From CADEED01 sp039930985 (GTDB lineage: Bacteria; Pseudomonadota; Gammaproteobacteria; Steroidobacterales; Steroidobacteraceae): a stretch of DNA of 64,000 nt. This document shows positions 8,947 through 18,215 of this stretch, in pieces. The stretch spans positions 1-64,000 of the forward strand of contig JBDTSV010000155.1 in assembly GCA_039930985.1 (NCBI GenBank). Direction: 5' to 3'. Each line of letters begins with the position of its first letter. Position 1 is the first letter of the stretch. The position numbers and the translations under genes are program-made. Under the pieces are notes generated by a model that saw only the letters and a list, made by a program, of their open reading frames with translations, ran no database searches and was not told the origin of the DNA.

Positions 8947-9846
8947 GTGATTTATCTCATTGACGCGTCGGTCTACGTATTCCGCGCCTACTACTCGATG
9001 CCCCCCGACATGGTGGACGGCGACGGCAATCCCGCGCACGCCACTTTCGGGTTTGCGCGTTTTCTCGGCGACCTCATCGAACGCGCCCAGCCGCGTTACA
9101 TGGCCGTGGCTTTCGATCAGAGCCTCACTACTTCATTTCGCAACCAGATTTACCCGGCGTACAAGGCGAATCGCGACCCGGCGCCCGAAGACCTCAAGTT
9201 GCAATTCGAACGTTGTCGCGAGTTCTGCCGGCACGTGGGAATTCCCGCGTTCAGCCATGCTGAATACGAAGCCGATGACATCGTCGGCACACTGATGACG
9301 CGTTGCCGGAATGAGGGGCTGCGCGCCACGCTGGTGACGCGCGACAAGGACTACGCGCAGCTGATTCGTGCCGGCGACGTGTACTGGGACTACTCCGACA
9401 ACGTCCGCTATCGCTACGACGAAATCGAGGACCGCTTCGGAGTGCAGCCCGAACGCTTCGCCGATTTTCTCGCTCTCATGGGCGACAGCGTCGACAACAT
9501 CAAGGGCGTTCCGGGCGTCGGCGCGAAAACCGCGGCCGCGCTCATGAAAACATTCGTGTCGCTCGAGGAGATCTACGACAACCTCGATCGCATTGCCGAT
9601 ATTCCAGTGCGCGGCGCCGGCAAGCTCGCAGCAAGACTCGTCGAGCATCGGGAGGCGGCGTTTTTCGCGCGCCGGCTCACGGAGATCGCCTGTGACATGC
9701 CGCTGCAAACGACCCGGACCGATCTGGTGCGACGTGCCCCGGATGTCGCGGCGTTGACCGCCTTTTTCGACCGTCACAACTTCGGACCGATGCTGCGCCG
9801 GCAGGCCGAGCGCCTGGCATTGCTGCCGCTTGCCGCGGCAGCCTGA
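8947..9846 (+). CDS. 5'-3' exonuclease (PolA N-terminal/ExoIX-like)
   Basis: This encodes 299 residues from a GTG at 8947, where the family's first strand (VIYLIDAS) begins; the frame stays open further upstream but that part is not family-like. It is a stand-alone relative of the 5' nuclease domain of DNA polymerase I. Visible metal-ligand motifs are LIDAS, AFD, the YKANR arch contact, EADD, TRDKD and GDSVDNI, followed by the helix-hairpin-helix GVPGVGAKTA that binds the DNA backbone. All key acidic residues are present, so it should be active on flap or gapped DNA in replication or repair. There is no polymerase domain. It stands alone between convergent neighbours. Confidence 0.85.
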   Translation: MIYLIDASVYVFRAYYSMPPDMVDGDGNPAHATFGFARFLGDLIERAQPRYMAVAFDQSLTTSFRNQIYPAYKANRDPAPEDLKLQFERCREFCRHVGIPAFSHAEYEADDIVGTLMTRCRNEGLRATLVTRDKDYAQLIRAGDVYWDYSDNVRYRYDEIEDRFGVQPERFADFLALMGDSVDNIKGVPGVGAKTAAALMKTFVSLEEIYDNLDRIADIPVRGAGKLAARLVEHREAAFFARRLTEIACDMPLQTTRTDLVRRAPDVAALTAFFDRHNFGPMLRRQAERLALLPLAAAA

Positions 9847-9855
9847 GCGGTCCGC

Positions 9856-10701
9856 TTACTCCGAGTCGCGTTTGTTGGTTGGAACGGTGATCTGGCCGCC
9901 GATCGATTCGTGTTCGATCGAGCCGGAGCTGTCCTCGTTGACCGTGAAGTCGCCGCTGACGCGCCCCGCGTAGATGTCGCCGGAGCTGTCCGACTCGACG
10001 ACAACGCTGCCCTTGACGTCCTCGATGCGGATGCCGCCTGAACTGTCCTGTGCGACCTTGACGTTGCCGCCAACCTTCTCGATGTGGATGTCACCCGAGC
10101 TGTCGAGAATTACTTCGACGTCGGTGCGCACGTCTTCGATTTCGATGTCACCCGAGCTGTCCCGTACCCGCACGCTGCCGGCGCCATTGATGTTGAGGTC
10201 GCCCGAGCTGTCGCCCACGTCGGCGAGGCCGGCAATGCGTTCGAGCTCCAGGTCGCCCGAACTGTCCTGCAGCACGAGCGCCTGCAGATCCTCGAAAGTC
10301 GCATCGCCGCTGGAGTCGGTCGCATCCACGGGAATGGTGGCTGGCAAGGCGATGCCGATGTCGATGTACGCATATTCATTTTTGACGAACGACCAGCCGT
10401 CGCCGTTCTGCGGAAGCACGGTTTCGACATAGACCACGTTGCCTTCACGCCGCACGCTGATCCTGGTTGCGTCCAGCAATTCCTGTTTGGCGGCGCAGGC
10501 TACGCCGCGCGCCTCGATTCGCACCGCATTGCTGCGCCCGACGACCTTCATATCGCCGGCGCCGGCGCGGATGACGACCTTCTCGACGCCTTTGGCATCG
10601 ACACCACCGCCGCGATCCTCGCGGAATTCGCAGCCATCTCCCCAGGCGAGCGCGGTCGCGGGGCCGAGGGCGAGCAATAACAACCAGTACCTGGAACGCA
10701 T
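9856..10701 (-). CDS. Secreted DSSGD-repeat beta-helix-like protein (DUF4097-like)
   Basis: This encodes 281 residues. The ATG at 10701 is preceded by GGGAG, and a signal peptide (YWLLLLALGPATALA) follows. Residues about 20-130 form a globular beta part with three Cys. From about 130 on there are eight copies of an 18-19-residue unit, each opening with DSSGD or a close variant (DSSGG, DSSGS) and followed by alternating hydrophobic and acidic residues. This period fits a right-handed beta-helix with an Asp-rich turn stack, as in DUF4097-type adhesin-like proteins. The Asp ladder could bind calcium. It is divergent from acetyl-CoA synthetase across a 114-base gap. The function is unknown; a surface or periplasmic location is inferred from the signal peptide. 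Confidence 0.7.
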   Translation of the reverse strand: MRSRYWLLLLALGPATALAWGDGCEFREDRGGGVDAKGVEKVVIRAGAGDMKVVGRSNAVRIEARGVACAAKQELLDATRISVRREGNVVYVETVLPQNGDGWSFVKNEYAYIDIGIALPATIPVDATDSSGDATFEDLQALVLQDSSGDLELERIAGLADVGDSSGDLNINGAGSVRVRDSSGDIEIEDVRTDVEVILDSSGDIHIEKVGGNVKVAQDSSGGIRIEDVKGSVVVESDSSGDIYAGRVSGDFTVNEDSSGSIEHESIGGQITVPTNKRDSE

Positions 10702-10815
10702 GGGTCTTCTCCCGAAAAGTAGGGCGGCACAGCTTAAGACTGCCCAGAGGGTGTTTCGGTTTACAGGGCCGAACAATTCATACGGTATCCTTCGCGTCCC
10801 CGAGCAGCCCAAAAC

Positions 10816-12963
10816 ATGAGCAGCCAAAACATCAAATCCGTTCTCATCGAAGAACGACGCTTTACCCCTTCCGCCGAATTCACCGCCAAGGCCCGCCTCA
10901 AGCCCGCCGATGTGCAGGCCCTGCGAGCCGAGGCCGCCGCCGACCACAACGGATTCTGGGCGCGCCAGGCGCAGACCGAACTGCGCTGGCACAAGCCTTT
11001 CAGCGTCACTCTCGACGCGTCGCAGGCTCCCAACTATCGCTGGTTCACCGACGGTGAACTGAACGTCTCCTACAACTGCCTCGACGTGCATCTCGAGGAG
11101 CGGGGCCACAAGACGGCGGTCACGTTCGTCGGCGAACCCGGCGACGTGCGCCATGTGTCATATCGCGAATTGCACGCCGACGTGTGCCGGTTCGCCAATG
11201 CCCTGTTGGCGCAGGGCGTGAATCCCGGCGATCGCGTCGTCATCTACATGCCGATGGTCCCCGAAGCCATCGTCGCCATGCAGGCGTGCGCACGCATCGG
11301 TGCAATTCATTCGGTCGTGTTCGGTGGCTTCTCCGCGCTGTCGCTCAAGGACCGCATCGATGATGCCGGCGCGGTCGTTCTCATCACCGCTGACGGTGGC
11401 TGGCGTGGCGGCAAGCCGGTCGAACTCAAGGAAGCAGCCGACAAGGCGCTGGCTGGCGGCTGCAAGAGCATCCGCAAGGTCATCGTTCTCAAGCGCACCG
11501 GACAGGACGTGGACATGCGTGCCGGGCGCGACATCTGGTGGCACGACGCCATCGAAGGTCTCACGCCGGTCTGCGATCCGGTCTGGGTCAACGCCGAGCA
11601 TCCGCTGTTCCTGTTGTACACCTCGGGTTCCACCGGCAAACCCAAGGGCATCCAGCATTCGAGCGCCGGCTATCTACTTGGCGCCAAGCTGACCAGCAAG
11701 TGGGTGTTCGACCTGAACGGCGATGACGTGTTCTGGTGCACCGCGGACATCGGCTGGGTCACCGGTCACAGCTATGTCGCCTATGGCCCACTCGCGGCCG
11801 GCGCCACCATCGTCATCTATGAAGGCGCGCCCACCTTTCCGCACGCCGGGCGCTTCTGGCAGATCTGCGAATCGCTCGGCGTCACCATCTTCTATACGGC
11901 GCCCACCGCCATTCGCGCGCTCATGAAGCTCGGCGAGGACATCCCCGCCCGGTACGACCTCACCAAGCTGCGGTTGTTAGGTTCGGTCGGCGAGCCCATC
12001 AATCCCGAAGCCTGGATGTGGTACCACGAACACGTCGGGCGCATGCGCTGCCCCATCGTCGACACGTGGTGGCAGACCGAAACCGGCGCCATCATGATAT
12101 CGCCGCTGCCGGGCATCACCGCTACCAAGCCTGGCTCATGCACGCAGCCACTGCCCGGCATCGACGCGGCCATCGTCGATGCGCGCGGCGACGAGGTGCA
12201 GGGCGCCGCCGCCGGCGGCTACCTCGTGATCAGAAAACCCTGGCCGTCGATGTTGCGCACGATCTGGGGCGACAACGATCGCTACCTCAAGACCTATTGG
12301 GAAACGTTTCAAAACCGCTTCTACGTCGCCGGCGATTCGGCGCATCGCGACAAGGACGGCTACTTCTGGATCATGGGCCGCATCGACGACGTGCTGAACG
12401 TCGCCGGCCACCGCCTCGGCACCATGGAAATAGAATCCGCGCTGGTGGCGCATCCGAAAGTCGCCGAGGCGGCGGTCGTCGGCAGACAGCACGATATCAA
12501 GGGCGAATCCGTATTCGCCTATGTCGTGCTGCGCGGCGACCGTCCCACCGGTGACAAGATCGAAACCTTCACGAAGACGCTGCGTGACTGGGTGACCGAG
12601 CAGTTAGGCGCCATCGCGCGACCCGACGACATCCGTTTCACCGACAACCTGCCGAAGACCCGCTCGGGCAAGATCCTGCGCCGACTGCTGCGCTCCATCG
12701 CGCACAATGAGGACATCACGCAAGACCTGTCGACGCTGGAGAATCCCGCGATCATCGATCAGCTGCGTGGCGTTGAGCCGCGCAAGGCACCGACAACGAA
12801 GAGGAAGCCGGTGCCGAAGAAGGCGTCGAAGAAGACAGCGACAAAGACGGCGGCCGCGAAGCGAAAATCCGTGGCGGCGAAGAAGAAAGTCTCGCCGAAG
12901 AAGCGCCTGGCCCCCGGGAAGAAAGCGCCAAAGAAGCGAGCGCCGCTACGGCGCAAGAAATAG
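10816..12963 (+). CDS. acsA: Acetyl-CoA synthetase with C-terminal lysine-rich tail
   Basis: This encodes 715 residues and activates acetate to acetyl-CoA through acetyl-AMP in the cytoplasm. The ATP-binding P-loop-like motif YTSGSTGKPKG, the adenylation motif DTWWQTETG, the hinge region (WIMGRIDDVLNVAGHRLGT) and the C-terminal catalytic, acetylatable lysine in SGKILRR are all present. The enzyme proper ends near residue 655. About 60 more residues follow that are almost only Lys, Ala, Pro, Arg and Thr (for example KKASKKTATKTAAAKRK). This tail is like histone H1 and AlgP, and is not usual for Acs. The frame is continuous with no sign of a frameshift. Regulation by the CrbS/CrbR-like pair encoded at 30977-35163 is likely from knowledge of other bacteria. 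Confidence 0.93.
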   Translation: MSSQNIKSVLIEERRFTPSAEFTAKARLKPADVQALRAEAAADHNGFWARQAQTELRWHKPFSVTLDASQAPNYRWFTDGELNVSYNCLDVHLEERGHKTAVTFVGEPGDVRHVSYRELHADVCRFANALLAQGVNPGDRVVIYMPMVPEAIVAMQACARIGAIHSVVFGGFSALSLKDRIDDAGAVVLITADGGWRGGKPVELKEAADKALAGGCKSIRKVIVLKRTGQDVDMRAGRDIWWHDAIEGLTPVCDPVWVNAEHPLFLLYTSGSTGKPKGIQHSSAGYLLGAKLTSKWVFDLNGDDVFWCTADIGWVTGHSYVAYGPLAAGATIVIYEGAPTFPHAGRFWQICESLGVTIFYTAPTAIRALMKLGEDIPARYDLTKLRLLGSVGEPINPEAWMWYHEHVGRMRCPIVDTWWQTETGAIMISPLPGITATKPGSCTQPLPGIDAAIVDARGDEVQGAAAGGYLVIRKPWPSMLRTIWGDNDRYLKTYWETFQNRFYVAGDSAHRDKDGYFWIMGRIDDVLNVAGHRLGTMEIESALVAHPKVAEAAVVGRQHDIKGESVFAYVVLRGDRPTGDKIETFTKTLRDWVTEQLGAIARPDDIRFTDNLPKTRSGKILRRLLRSIAHNEDITQDLSTLENPAIIDQLRGVEPRKAPTTKRKPVPKKASKKTATKTAAAKRKSVAAKKKVSPKKRLAPGKKAPKKRAPLRRKK

Positions 12964-12966
12964 CGA

Positions 12967-13623
12967 TCAGCCGCGGCTGCTGACCAAGCTGAGCACCGCG
13001 GCGAAATGGCAGGCCACGCCGCCCAGCACGAACAGGTGCCACACCGCGTGGGTGTAGCGCTTCGATTTCCAGACGTAGAACGGCACGCCGCCGGTGTACA
13101 GCAGGCCGCCTGCGGCGATCCACGCGATCTCCGTGGCGTTGAGACTTTCGCGCAGCGGTTTGATGGCGACGACGATGAGCCATCCCATACCGAGGTAGAG
13201 CGCCGTCGACAGCCGTGGATAGCGAAAGCCCACGGTGGTCTTCGCCACGACGCCGAGCACCGCCAGCGTCCAGACTACGCCGAACAGCGACCAGCCCCAG
13301 GCGCCCTGCATGGCCACCAGCGTGAACGGCGTGTAGGTGCCGGCGATGAGTAGATAGATCGCCGAGTGGTCGAGCTTGCGCAGGCGCTGCTTGCGCTCGG
13401 GGGTGCGTTCCCAGTGATAGATCACCGAGGTCGCGAACATCGCCAGCGCCGTCACGCCGAAGACCATGGCGCCGGCAAGGCGCAGTGGGTCGCCCGCGGC
13501 GGCCCAGGCCAGCCACGGAATCGCAATCGCGCAGGCAACTATCCCGGCGCCCGCGGTCAGCGTGTGCGCGAGTTCTTCGCTACGGGAATAGGGGGCGCGG
13601 GAATCGGGCGCGGTGGTGGACAC
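12967..13623 (-). CDS. Hemolysin III family membrane protein (PAQR-like)
   Basis: This encodes 218 residues from a GTG at 13623, where the family N-terminus begins (YSRSEELAHTLTAGAG). The frame is open further upstream but enters the neighbouring gene. Seven hydrophobic helices are visible. The family's conserved polar residues are there: the early HTLTAG, SVIYHW after helix 2, KLDHSAIYLLIAGTYTPF, and the late YTHAVWHLFVLGGVACHF; these His and Asp residues match the metal-site pattern of the PAQR/HlyIII superfamily. The cellular role of the bacterial members is not settled. It converges with acsA, with only 3 bases between the two stops. Confidence 0.85.
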   Translation of the reverse strand: MSTTAPDSRAPYSRSEELAHTLTAGAGIVACAIAIPWLAWAAAGDPLRLAGAMVFGVTALAMFATSVIYHWERTPERKQRLRKLDHSAIYLLIAGTYTPFTLVAMQGAWGWSLFGVVWTLAVLGVVAKTTVGFRYPRLSTALYLGMGWLIVVAIKPLRESLNATEIAWIAAGGLLYTGGVPFYVWKSKRYTHAVWHLFVLGGVACHFAAVLSLVSSRG

Positions 13624-13652
13624 GCGCCCGAGTTTACCAGCAGGAAACCGGG

Positions 13653-14402
13653 CTACCGGCTCGCGGTCCGGCCACTTTCCGGGAACGCGGCCTTCGGCAA
13701 CTGCACTTCGCCGGTCAGGATGCGCTTGAGGTAGTCGGGCGCGATCAGGTGGCAATACTGGCGGCCGCTGTTGGCGTTCGCCTTCGAGCTCACGCGCATG
13801 TTGCCGTCGCCGCGCAGGCTCTTGGCACGGATGCGCAGCGTGCCGCCGCCATCCGTCTGCACCATGGTGAAAGTTTCCAGCCACTGCGATTCGCTGGCCG
13901 CCTGCTCATCCGGGTCGAGCAACACGCCGATGGTGCCCTTGAACGGCATCTTCTTTTTCTGGCGATCGCTGAGCGTCAGCATGACGGCATCGAGCGTGCG
14001 GCGATTGAGGCGGGCGCAGGTCGTCGATTCGCCGGCGGCGGTAGCGCCGTATTCGGCACGGATGCGCTCGGCGCTATGCAGCTTGCAGGAAATCATGCGC
14101 GCCTTGGTCCGCTGCGGGTCGGAGTACCCGACGAACTGCAGGGTTTCGAGCGGCTTCACCGAAGGCGTGGCGCGCGAGAACGCCTGGTAGTCGGTCATCA
14201 TCACGTTGCGGGCCGGAACCCGCGCACTGGCGATTTCCTTCTGCGCATTGGCGCAATAATCGTTCACCGTCGGAACGACCATCGGCTGACCCACCACGAC
14301 CGGCCGCCGATCGCTCGCGCAACCGGCGATCGCGAGTCCCAGTGCGAGACATGCCGCGCCGCGAAAGTTAAGCTTAGGCCCGCTGCGAATGATGGTTTTC
14401 AT
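13653..14402 (-). CDS. Lipoprotein of unknown function
   Basis: This encodes 249 residues from the ATG at 14402, with AGGGG 10 bases upstream; two earlier in-frame ATGs are less well placed. The signal peptide ends in the lipobox IAGC (LGLAIAGCAS). The mature part has four Cys (in VNDYCANAQ, ISCKLHSAE, TTCARLN and GRQYCHLIAP) and ends in a region mentioning YLKRILTGEVQLP. I do not recognise the family. It is divergent from the glycerophosphodiesterase gene. It may contain a periplasmic enzyme-like fold, but nothing decides this. Confidence 0.75.
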   Translation of the reverse strand: MKTIIRSGPKLNFRGAACLALGLAIAGCASDRRPVVVGQPMVVPTVNDYCANAQKEIASARVPARNVMMTDYQAFSRATPSVKPLETLQFVGYSDPQRTKARMISCKLHSAERIRAEYGATAAGESTTCARLNRRTLDAVMLTLSDRQKKKMPFKGTIGVLLDPDEQAASESQWLETFTMVQTDGGGTLRIRAKSLRGDGNMRVSSKANANSGRQYCHLIAPDYLKRILTGEVQLPKAAFPESGRTASR

Positions 14403-14448
14403 GGGCGCCATTCCCCTGGTGGAAGAACCCGGTGACAAGAACAAGACG

Positions 14449-15591
14449 ATGCAGGCCCAAGCAACTGAAGCTCCGCATCGCGGGTCATTCTGGCGTTACG
14501 TCATATACGGAATCTTGGGCACAGTTCTCATGATGGAAAGCTCGCAGGCAGCCGATTCGCGTCCATTTGTCATAGCGCATCGAGGTGCCAGCGGGTATGT
14601 GCCCGAGCACACACTTGCCGGCTACTTCATTGCGATTCATCAGGGTGCGGACTACGTCGAACCCGATCTCGTCATCAGCAAGGACGGCGCGTTGCTGGCC
14701 CGTCACGAGAATGAGATCGGCGGTACCACCGATGTCGCGGCGCATCCCGAGTTCGCGGCGCGCAAAGCGACAAAAATCATCGATGGCGAATCCATGACCG
14801 GCTGGTTCACCGAAGACTTCACGCTGGCGGAGCTCCAGACCCTGCGCGCCCGCGAGCGGTTGCCCGATCTGCGCAAGTCCAACACGCGCTACGACGGCGC
14901 GTTTTCAATCCCGACTTTCGACGAAGTTCTGGACCTCGTCGCGGCCGCGGACGGTCAACGCGCCGAAAATGCCCGCGCCGCCGGATTGCCCGCGCCGCCG
15001 CGCATCGGCGTGTATCCCGAAACCAAGCATCCGAGCTACTTTGCGAGCATCGGGCTGCACTTCGATGAACGCATGCTCGAGTCGCTGACGCGTCATGGCT
15101 ACGGCAAACGTGCCGACCCGATCTGCCTGCAGTCCTTCGAGGTCGCGAATCTCAAGGCGCTGAGGCGGCGCACCGACCTGCCGCTGGTGCAGCTGGTGGC
15201 ACCCAGCGGTCAGCCTTTCGATTTCACGCTGGCCGGCGACCATAGAAGTTATGCCGATCTCATGGGCGACAGCGGACTCGCGGAGATCGCGACCTATGCC
15301 GATGCCATCGGACCGCACAAATGGATGGTCGTGGAATTCACGCCAGGCGGCCCGAAAGACACGGGACTGGCGCGGCGCGCACGCGCGGCGGGCCTTGGAA
15401 TTCACGTCTGGACATTACGCGCGGAGAATGAATTTCTGCCGGCGGCATTGAAAGCCAACGGCGACGCGGCCGCGCCCGGCAACCTGACCGCGGAAATCGA
15501 CGCGTTGCTCGACGCCGGAATCACTGGTTTCTTTTCCGATCAGCCCGACCTCGGCGTGCGAGCGCGCGACGAATGGTGGCGAAGGCGATAA
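14449..15591 (+). CDS. glpQ: Periplasmic glycerophosphodiester phosphodiesterase (GlpQ type)
   Basis: This encodes 380 residues from the ATG at 14449; earlier in-frame ATGs at 14389 and 14401 would overlap the divergent lipoprotein start. The enzyme hydrolyses glycerophosphodiesters to glycerol-3-phosphate and an alcohol. The signature is clear: FVIAHRGASGYVPEHTLAGY (catalytic His-Arg and Glu) and YVEPDLVISKDG with the metal-binding Glu and Asp, followed by LLARHENEIGGTTDV with the second His. Later come the family's YPETKHPSYF and the C-terminal GFFSDQPDL. A membrane-like segment and SQA form a likely signal peptide, so the enzyme should be periplasmic. The stop directly abuts the next start (no gap), which implies co-transcription with the VOC gene. 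Confidence 0.9.
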   Translation: MQAQATEAPHRGSFWRYVIYGILGTVLMMESSQAADSRPFVIAHRGASGYVPEHTLAGYFIAIHQGADYVEPDLVISKDGALLARHENEIGGTTDVAAHPEFAARKATKIIDGESMTGWFTEDFTLAELQTLRARERLPDLRKSNTRYDGAFSIPTFDEVLDLVAAADGQRAENARAAGLPAPPRIGVYPETKHPSYFASIGLHFDERMLESLTRHGYGKRADPICLQSFEVANLKALRRRTDLPLVQLVAPSGQPFDFTLAGDHRSYADLMGDSGLAEIATYADAIGPHKWMVVEFTPGGPKDTGLARRARAAGLGIHVWTLRAENEFLPAALKANGDAAAPGNLTAEIDALLDAGITGFFSDQPDLGVRARDEWWRRR

Positions 15592-16008
15592 ATGACCCAA
15601 CCCTTTCATCTCGCGATTCCGGTTCACGATCTGGCCGCGGCGCGCGCCTTCTACAGCCAGCTGTTTGGTTGTCCCGAAGGCCGCAGCAGCAGCGAATGGG
15701 TGGACTTCGATTTCTTCGGTCACCAGCTGGTCGCGCATCTCGATCCCACCAGGAAAAAGCATGTGCATCACAATGAAGTCGACGGACACGATGTGCCCGT
15801 GCCGCACTTCGGCGTGGTTCTCGAGTGGGATGCATGGCAGCGGTTGACGGACAGGCTGAAGTCGCTGGGCACACGCTTCGAGATCGAGCCCGGCATCCGC
15901 TTCGCAGGCCAGGTGGGCGAGCAGGCGACGATGTTTCTCTACGATCCTTCCGGCAACGCGCTCGAATTCAAGGCGTTCAGGGATCCGTCGCGTTTGTTTG
16001 CGAAGTAG
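15592..16008 (+). CDS. VOC (glyoxalase/dioxygenase superfamily) protein
   Basis: This encodes 138 residues forming one VOC unit with two beta-alpha-beta-beta-beta halves: HLAIPVHDLAAARAFYSQLFG and then FLYDPSGNALEFKAF, whose Glu is the usual last metal ligand. The first-strand His (FHLAIPV) and the PHFGVVL His complete a plausible metal site. The specific reaction cannot be told from sequence. The start abuts the glpQ stop. Its 3' end overlaps the convergent CoA-transferase gene by 32 bases. Confidence 0.8.
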   Translation: MTQPFHLAIPVHDLAAARAFYSQLFGCPEGRSSSEWVDFDFFGHQLVAHLDPTRKKHVHHNEVDGHDVPVPHFGVVLEWDAWQRLTDRLKSLGTRFEIEPGIRFAGQVGEQATMFLYDPSGNALEFKAFRDPSRLFAK

Positions 16009-18175
16009 GCGGCGGCCGCGCTTCGGCGGTTGCGCGCAATGCCAGCGTCACCAGTTTCGCGTTGAGGCGTGCGGAAAAATCCTGCGGTGAGTCGAGATGC
16101 ATCCGGGTGAGCCCGGCGCGCTCCGCCTTTCCCGGCTGGCTGAACAACGCGCGGACGATCGTGCGCAGGCGCGCCCGCGTGCCGCCGGTGTTCTCCTTGA
16201 GCCAGCGCAAGGCGCGCGCGAGATCGATTTCCTCGCGGGTGAGATCGGTGCCGAAAGGGTATTCGGAAAAGAGGCCCGCGCGGCGCTGGGCAGCGAATCC
16301 GGCCGCGATGCGTTCGGGAGTATTGCCGCGAAACTCTTCCGGGATGCGGTAGCCGGCATCAATCTTGTTAGCCCGCCTGGCCGCAGCCAGCAGACCCTCC
16401 TGAAAGCGCGAATCGGCGATGTTCAGCATCGCGGCGACGCACTCGGCGTCGGTGCGGCCGCGCAGGTCGGCGATGCCGTATTCGGTGATGGCGACGTCGC
16501 GCAGGTGCCGCGGAATGGTGGTGTGGCCGTAACTCGTGACGATGTTGGAGTTCACGGCGCCATCCTTGCGGCGCGTCGCGCGGGCGCACAGCACCGAGCG
16601 CGCGCCAGGCAGTGCGTGCGCCATCGCCACGAAGTTGTACTGGCCGCCCACGCCCGAAACCACGCGGCCGTCGTCGAGCCCGTCCGAAACGGCGGCGCCG
16701 AGCGTGGTCAGCATCATCGTGGTGTTCACGAAACGCGCGTGGCAACGTTGCGCCTCGCGCAGCGCAATGTCGGCGCCGTACAGCTGGTTGATGTAACCGA
16801 CGCCGCGCATGTCGAACAGGCGGCGCTCGGACTCGGGCAGCTCGCGCAACGCGGCGTAGAAAGCTCGCGGGCCCAGCAGGAATCCGGCGTGCATGACCGT
16901 GCCGCCCTGCAAGTGCAGGCCGAGACATTCGCGTGCGAGCGTGGCGCGCACTTTCGCGCTGCCGAGATTCGCCTCGATGCTCACGCCGTCGGGCGAGACG
17001 ATGTGGCCAGCGTGGAATCTGGTCTCGGCGCGCAGCACGCCGGCGGCCTTGAGCGCGGCCACCTCGTGCTCATCGAGCACCGGTCCCGCACCGGCGGCAA
17101 GCAATGCCTCGAGCAGAGCCTCGTCGACTCGACTGCCCGATCCATTCGCGGCCAGCGCGCGCTGCAGAGGTAGATAGTCGTAGACGCGGCGCCGCAGGAT
17201 TCCGGCGCGATATAGGTCGAGCATCTGATCGACGAACATCTCAGTGGCGCCGAACAGGCCGGCCGCGAACGGCGTGCGGCCGCCGATGCTGTCGATGAGC
17301 GCCGCGCTGCGTTCGGTACGGGCGTCGGTCAACGCCTGCCGCCACGCCTGGTTCTGCTGGTGGCGCAGCAACAGCGAATAGACGATGGAATCGCCGAGCT
17401 CGCCGATGCCGATCTGCAGCGTGCCACCGTCGCGTACCAGACTGCTGGCGTGCAGCCCGATGGCGTGGTCGACCGCCGACAGCGAGGGATTCGGTGGGGC
17501 GAACAGATCGTAGTCGTAGCGCGAATGATCGAGCAGCAGGTCGAACGCGTCCGCGCCCAACGACGCCGCGCCCAGCATGAAGGGCATTTCGCGGTGCACC
17601 TGGCCGACCAGGATCACCGTCTGGCCCGCGGCACGCAGCGGCGCCAGCGCCGGCAGCAGATCGATCGTCACGTCGGGGTTGCTGCCGAGGCTGATCTCGG
17701 TGACGCCGGCCACCACGCGTTTGGCCACCACGTGCGCGATCACGTTGACGCCGCGCGCCAGCAGTTCACGTGCGACATGCGTGTAGTTCGTCGACAGGTA
17801 GTGCGATTGCGCGTGGGCGGAATTCAGCAGCGAGCCCGGCTCGAAGAAAAACTCGATGACGCGCACGTTTGGCGGCACCGTGTCCGCGCGGACCGCCTGC
17901 AGGTAATCGAGCTCGGGATAGTTTCCGAAGACGCGCGCCGCCAGCGGCTCGATGAAGGCTTTCTCGAGCGCGCTCTGCCCGGTGGGTTTGCGCAGGCTCA
18001 ACGCCGTGAAGATGGTGAGGTCGAGCGAGGAGTCGCCGCGCGCGCGCCGGAAGAATTCGTTGGCGATCAGATTGGGCTTGCCGATGCCGAGCGGCAACGC
18101 CAGCACCACGCGCTTGCCAACGCGCCGCAGCGACTCTTCCACGATCTCTCCGACATCGTCAAACATCTGCGGCAT
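15977..18175 (-). CDS. Acetyl-CoA hydrolase/CoA-transferase family protein
   Basis: This encodes 732 residues. The C-terminal half (about 390-640) is a typical acetyl-CoA hydrolase/transferase domain: VVSGVGGQYNF, ALPGARSVLCARATR, SYGHTTIPRHL and ITEYGIADLRGRTD. An IGIGELGDSIV block near residue 245 matches the family's glycine-rich loop. The protein is longer than the 430-500 residues usual for 4-hydroxybutyrate or succinyl-CoA:acetate CoA-transferases because of an extra C-terminal segment of about 90 residues (LTREEIDLARALRWLKENTGG onward). Either CoA transfer to acetate or thioester hydrolysis is possible. It is divergent from the cupin gene and overlaps the VOC gene at the 3' ends. Confidence 0.85.
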   Translation of the reverse strand: MPQMFDDVGEIVEESLRRVGKRVVLALPLGIGKPNLIANEFFRRARGDSSLDLTIFTALSLRKPTGQSALEKAFIEPLAARVFGNYPELDYLQAVRADTVPPNVRVIEFFFEPGSLLNSAHAQSHYLSTNYTHVARELLARGVNVIAHVVAKRVVAGVTEISLGSNPDVTIDLLPALAPLRAAGQTVILVGQVHREMPFMLGAASLGADAFDLLLDHSRYDYDLFAPPNPSLSAVDHAIGLHASSLVRDGGTLQIGIGELGDSIVYSLLLRHQQNQAWRQALTDARTERSAALIDSIGGRTPFAAGLFGATEMFVDQMLDLYRAGILRRRVYDYLPLQRALAANGSGSRVDEALLEALLAAGAGPVLDEHEVAALKAAGVLRAETRFHAGHIVSPDGVSIEANLGSAKVRATLARECLGLHLQGGTVMHAGFLLGPRAFYAALRELPESERRLFDMRGVGYINQLYGADIALREAQRCHARFVNTTMMLTTLGAAVSDGLDDGRVVSGVGGQYNFVAMAHALPGARSVLCARATRRKDGAVNSNIVTSYGHTTIPRHLRDVAITEYGIADLRGRTDAECVAAMLNIADSRFQEGLLAAARRANKIDAGYRIPEEFRGNTPERIAAGFAAQRRAGLFSEYPFGTDLTREEIDLARALRWLKENTGGTRARLRTIVRALFSQPGKAERAGLTRMHLDSPQDFSARLNAKLVTLALRATAEARPPPTSQTNATDP

Positions 18176-18215
18176 GGCGCTACACTTGCACGCAGCTTCG
18201 ATGGAATCAAATCAT

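Noticed and set aside
9900..10320. Periodic repeats of about 57 bases that could suggest a CRISPR or tandem satellite
   Set aside because: The period is coding: each unit is one DSSGD turn in a continuous frame, with varied codons and no spacers.
12968..12979. Palindrome cagccgcggctg at the acsA/hemolysin-III convergence
   Set aside because: It lies within the last codons of the hemolysin-III gene and has no T-run, so it is probably chance in GC-rich DNA.
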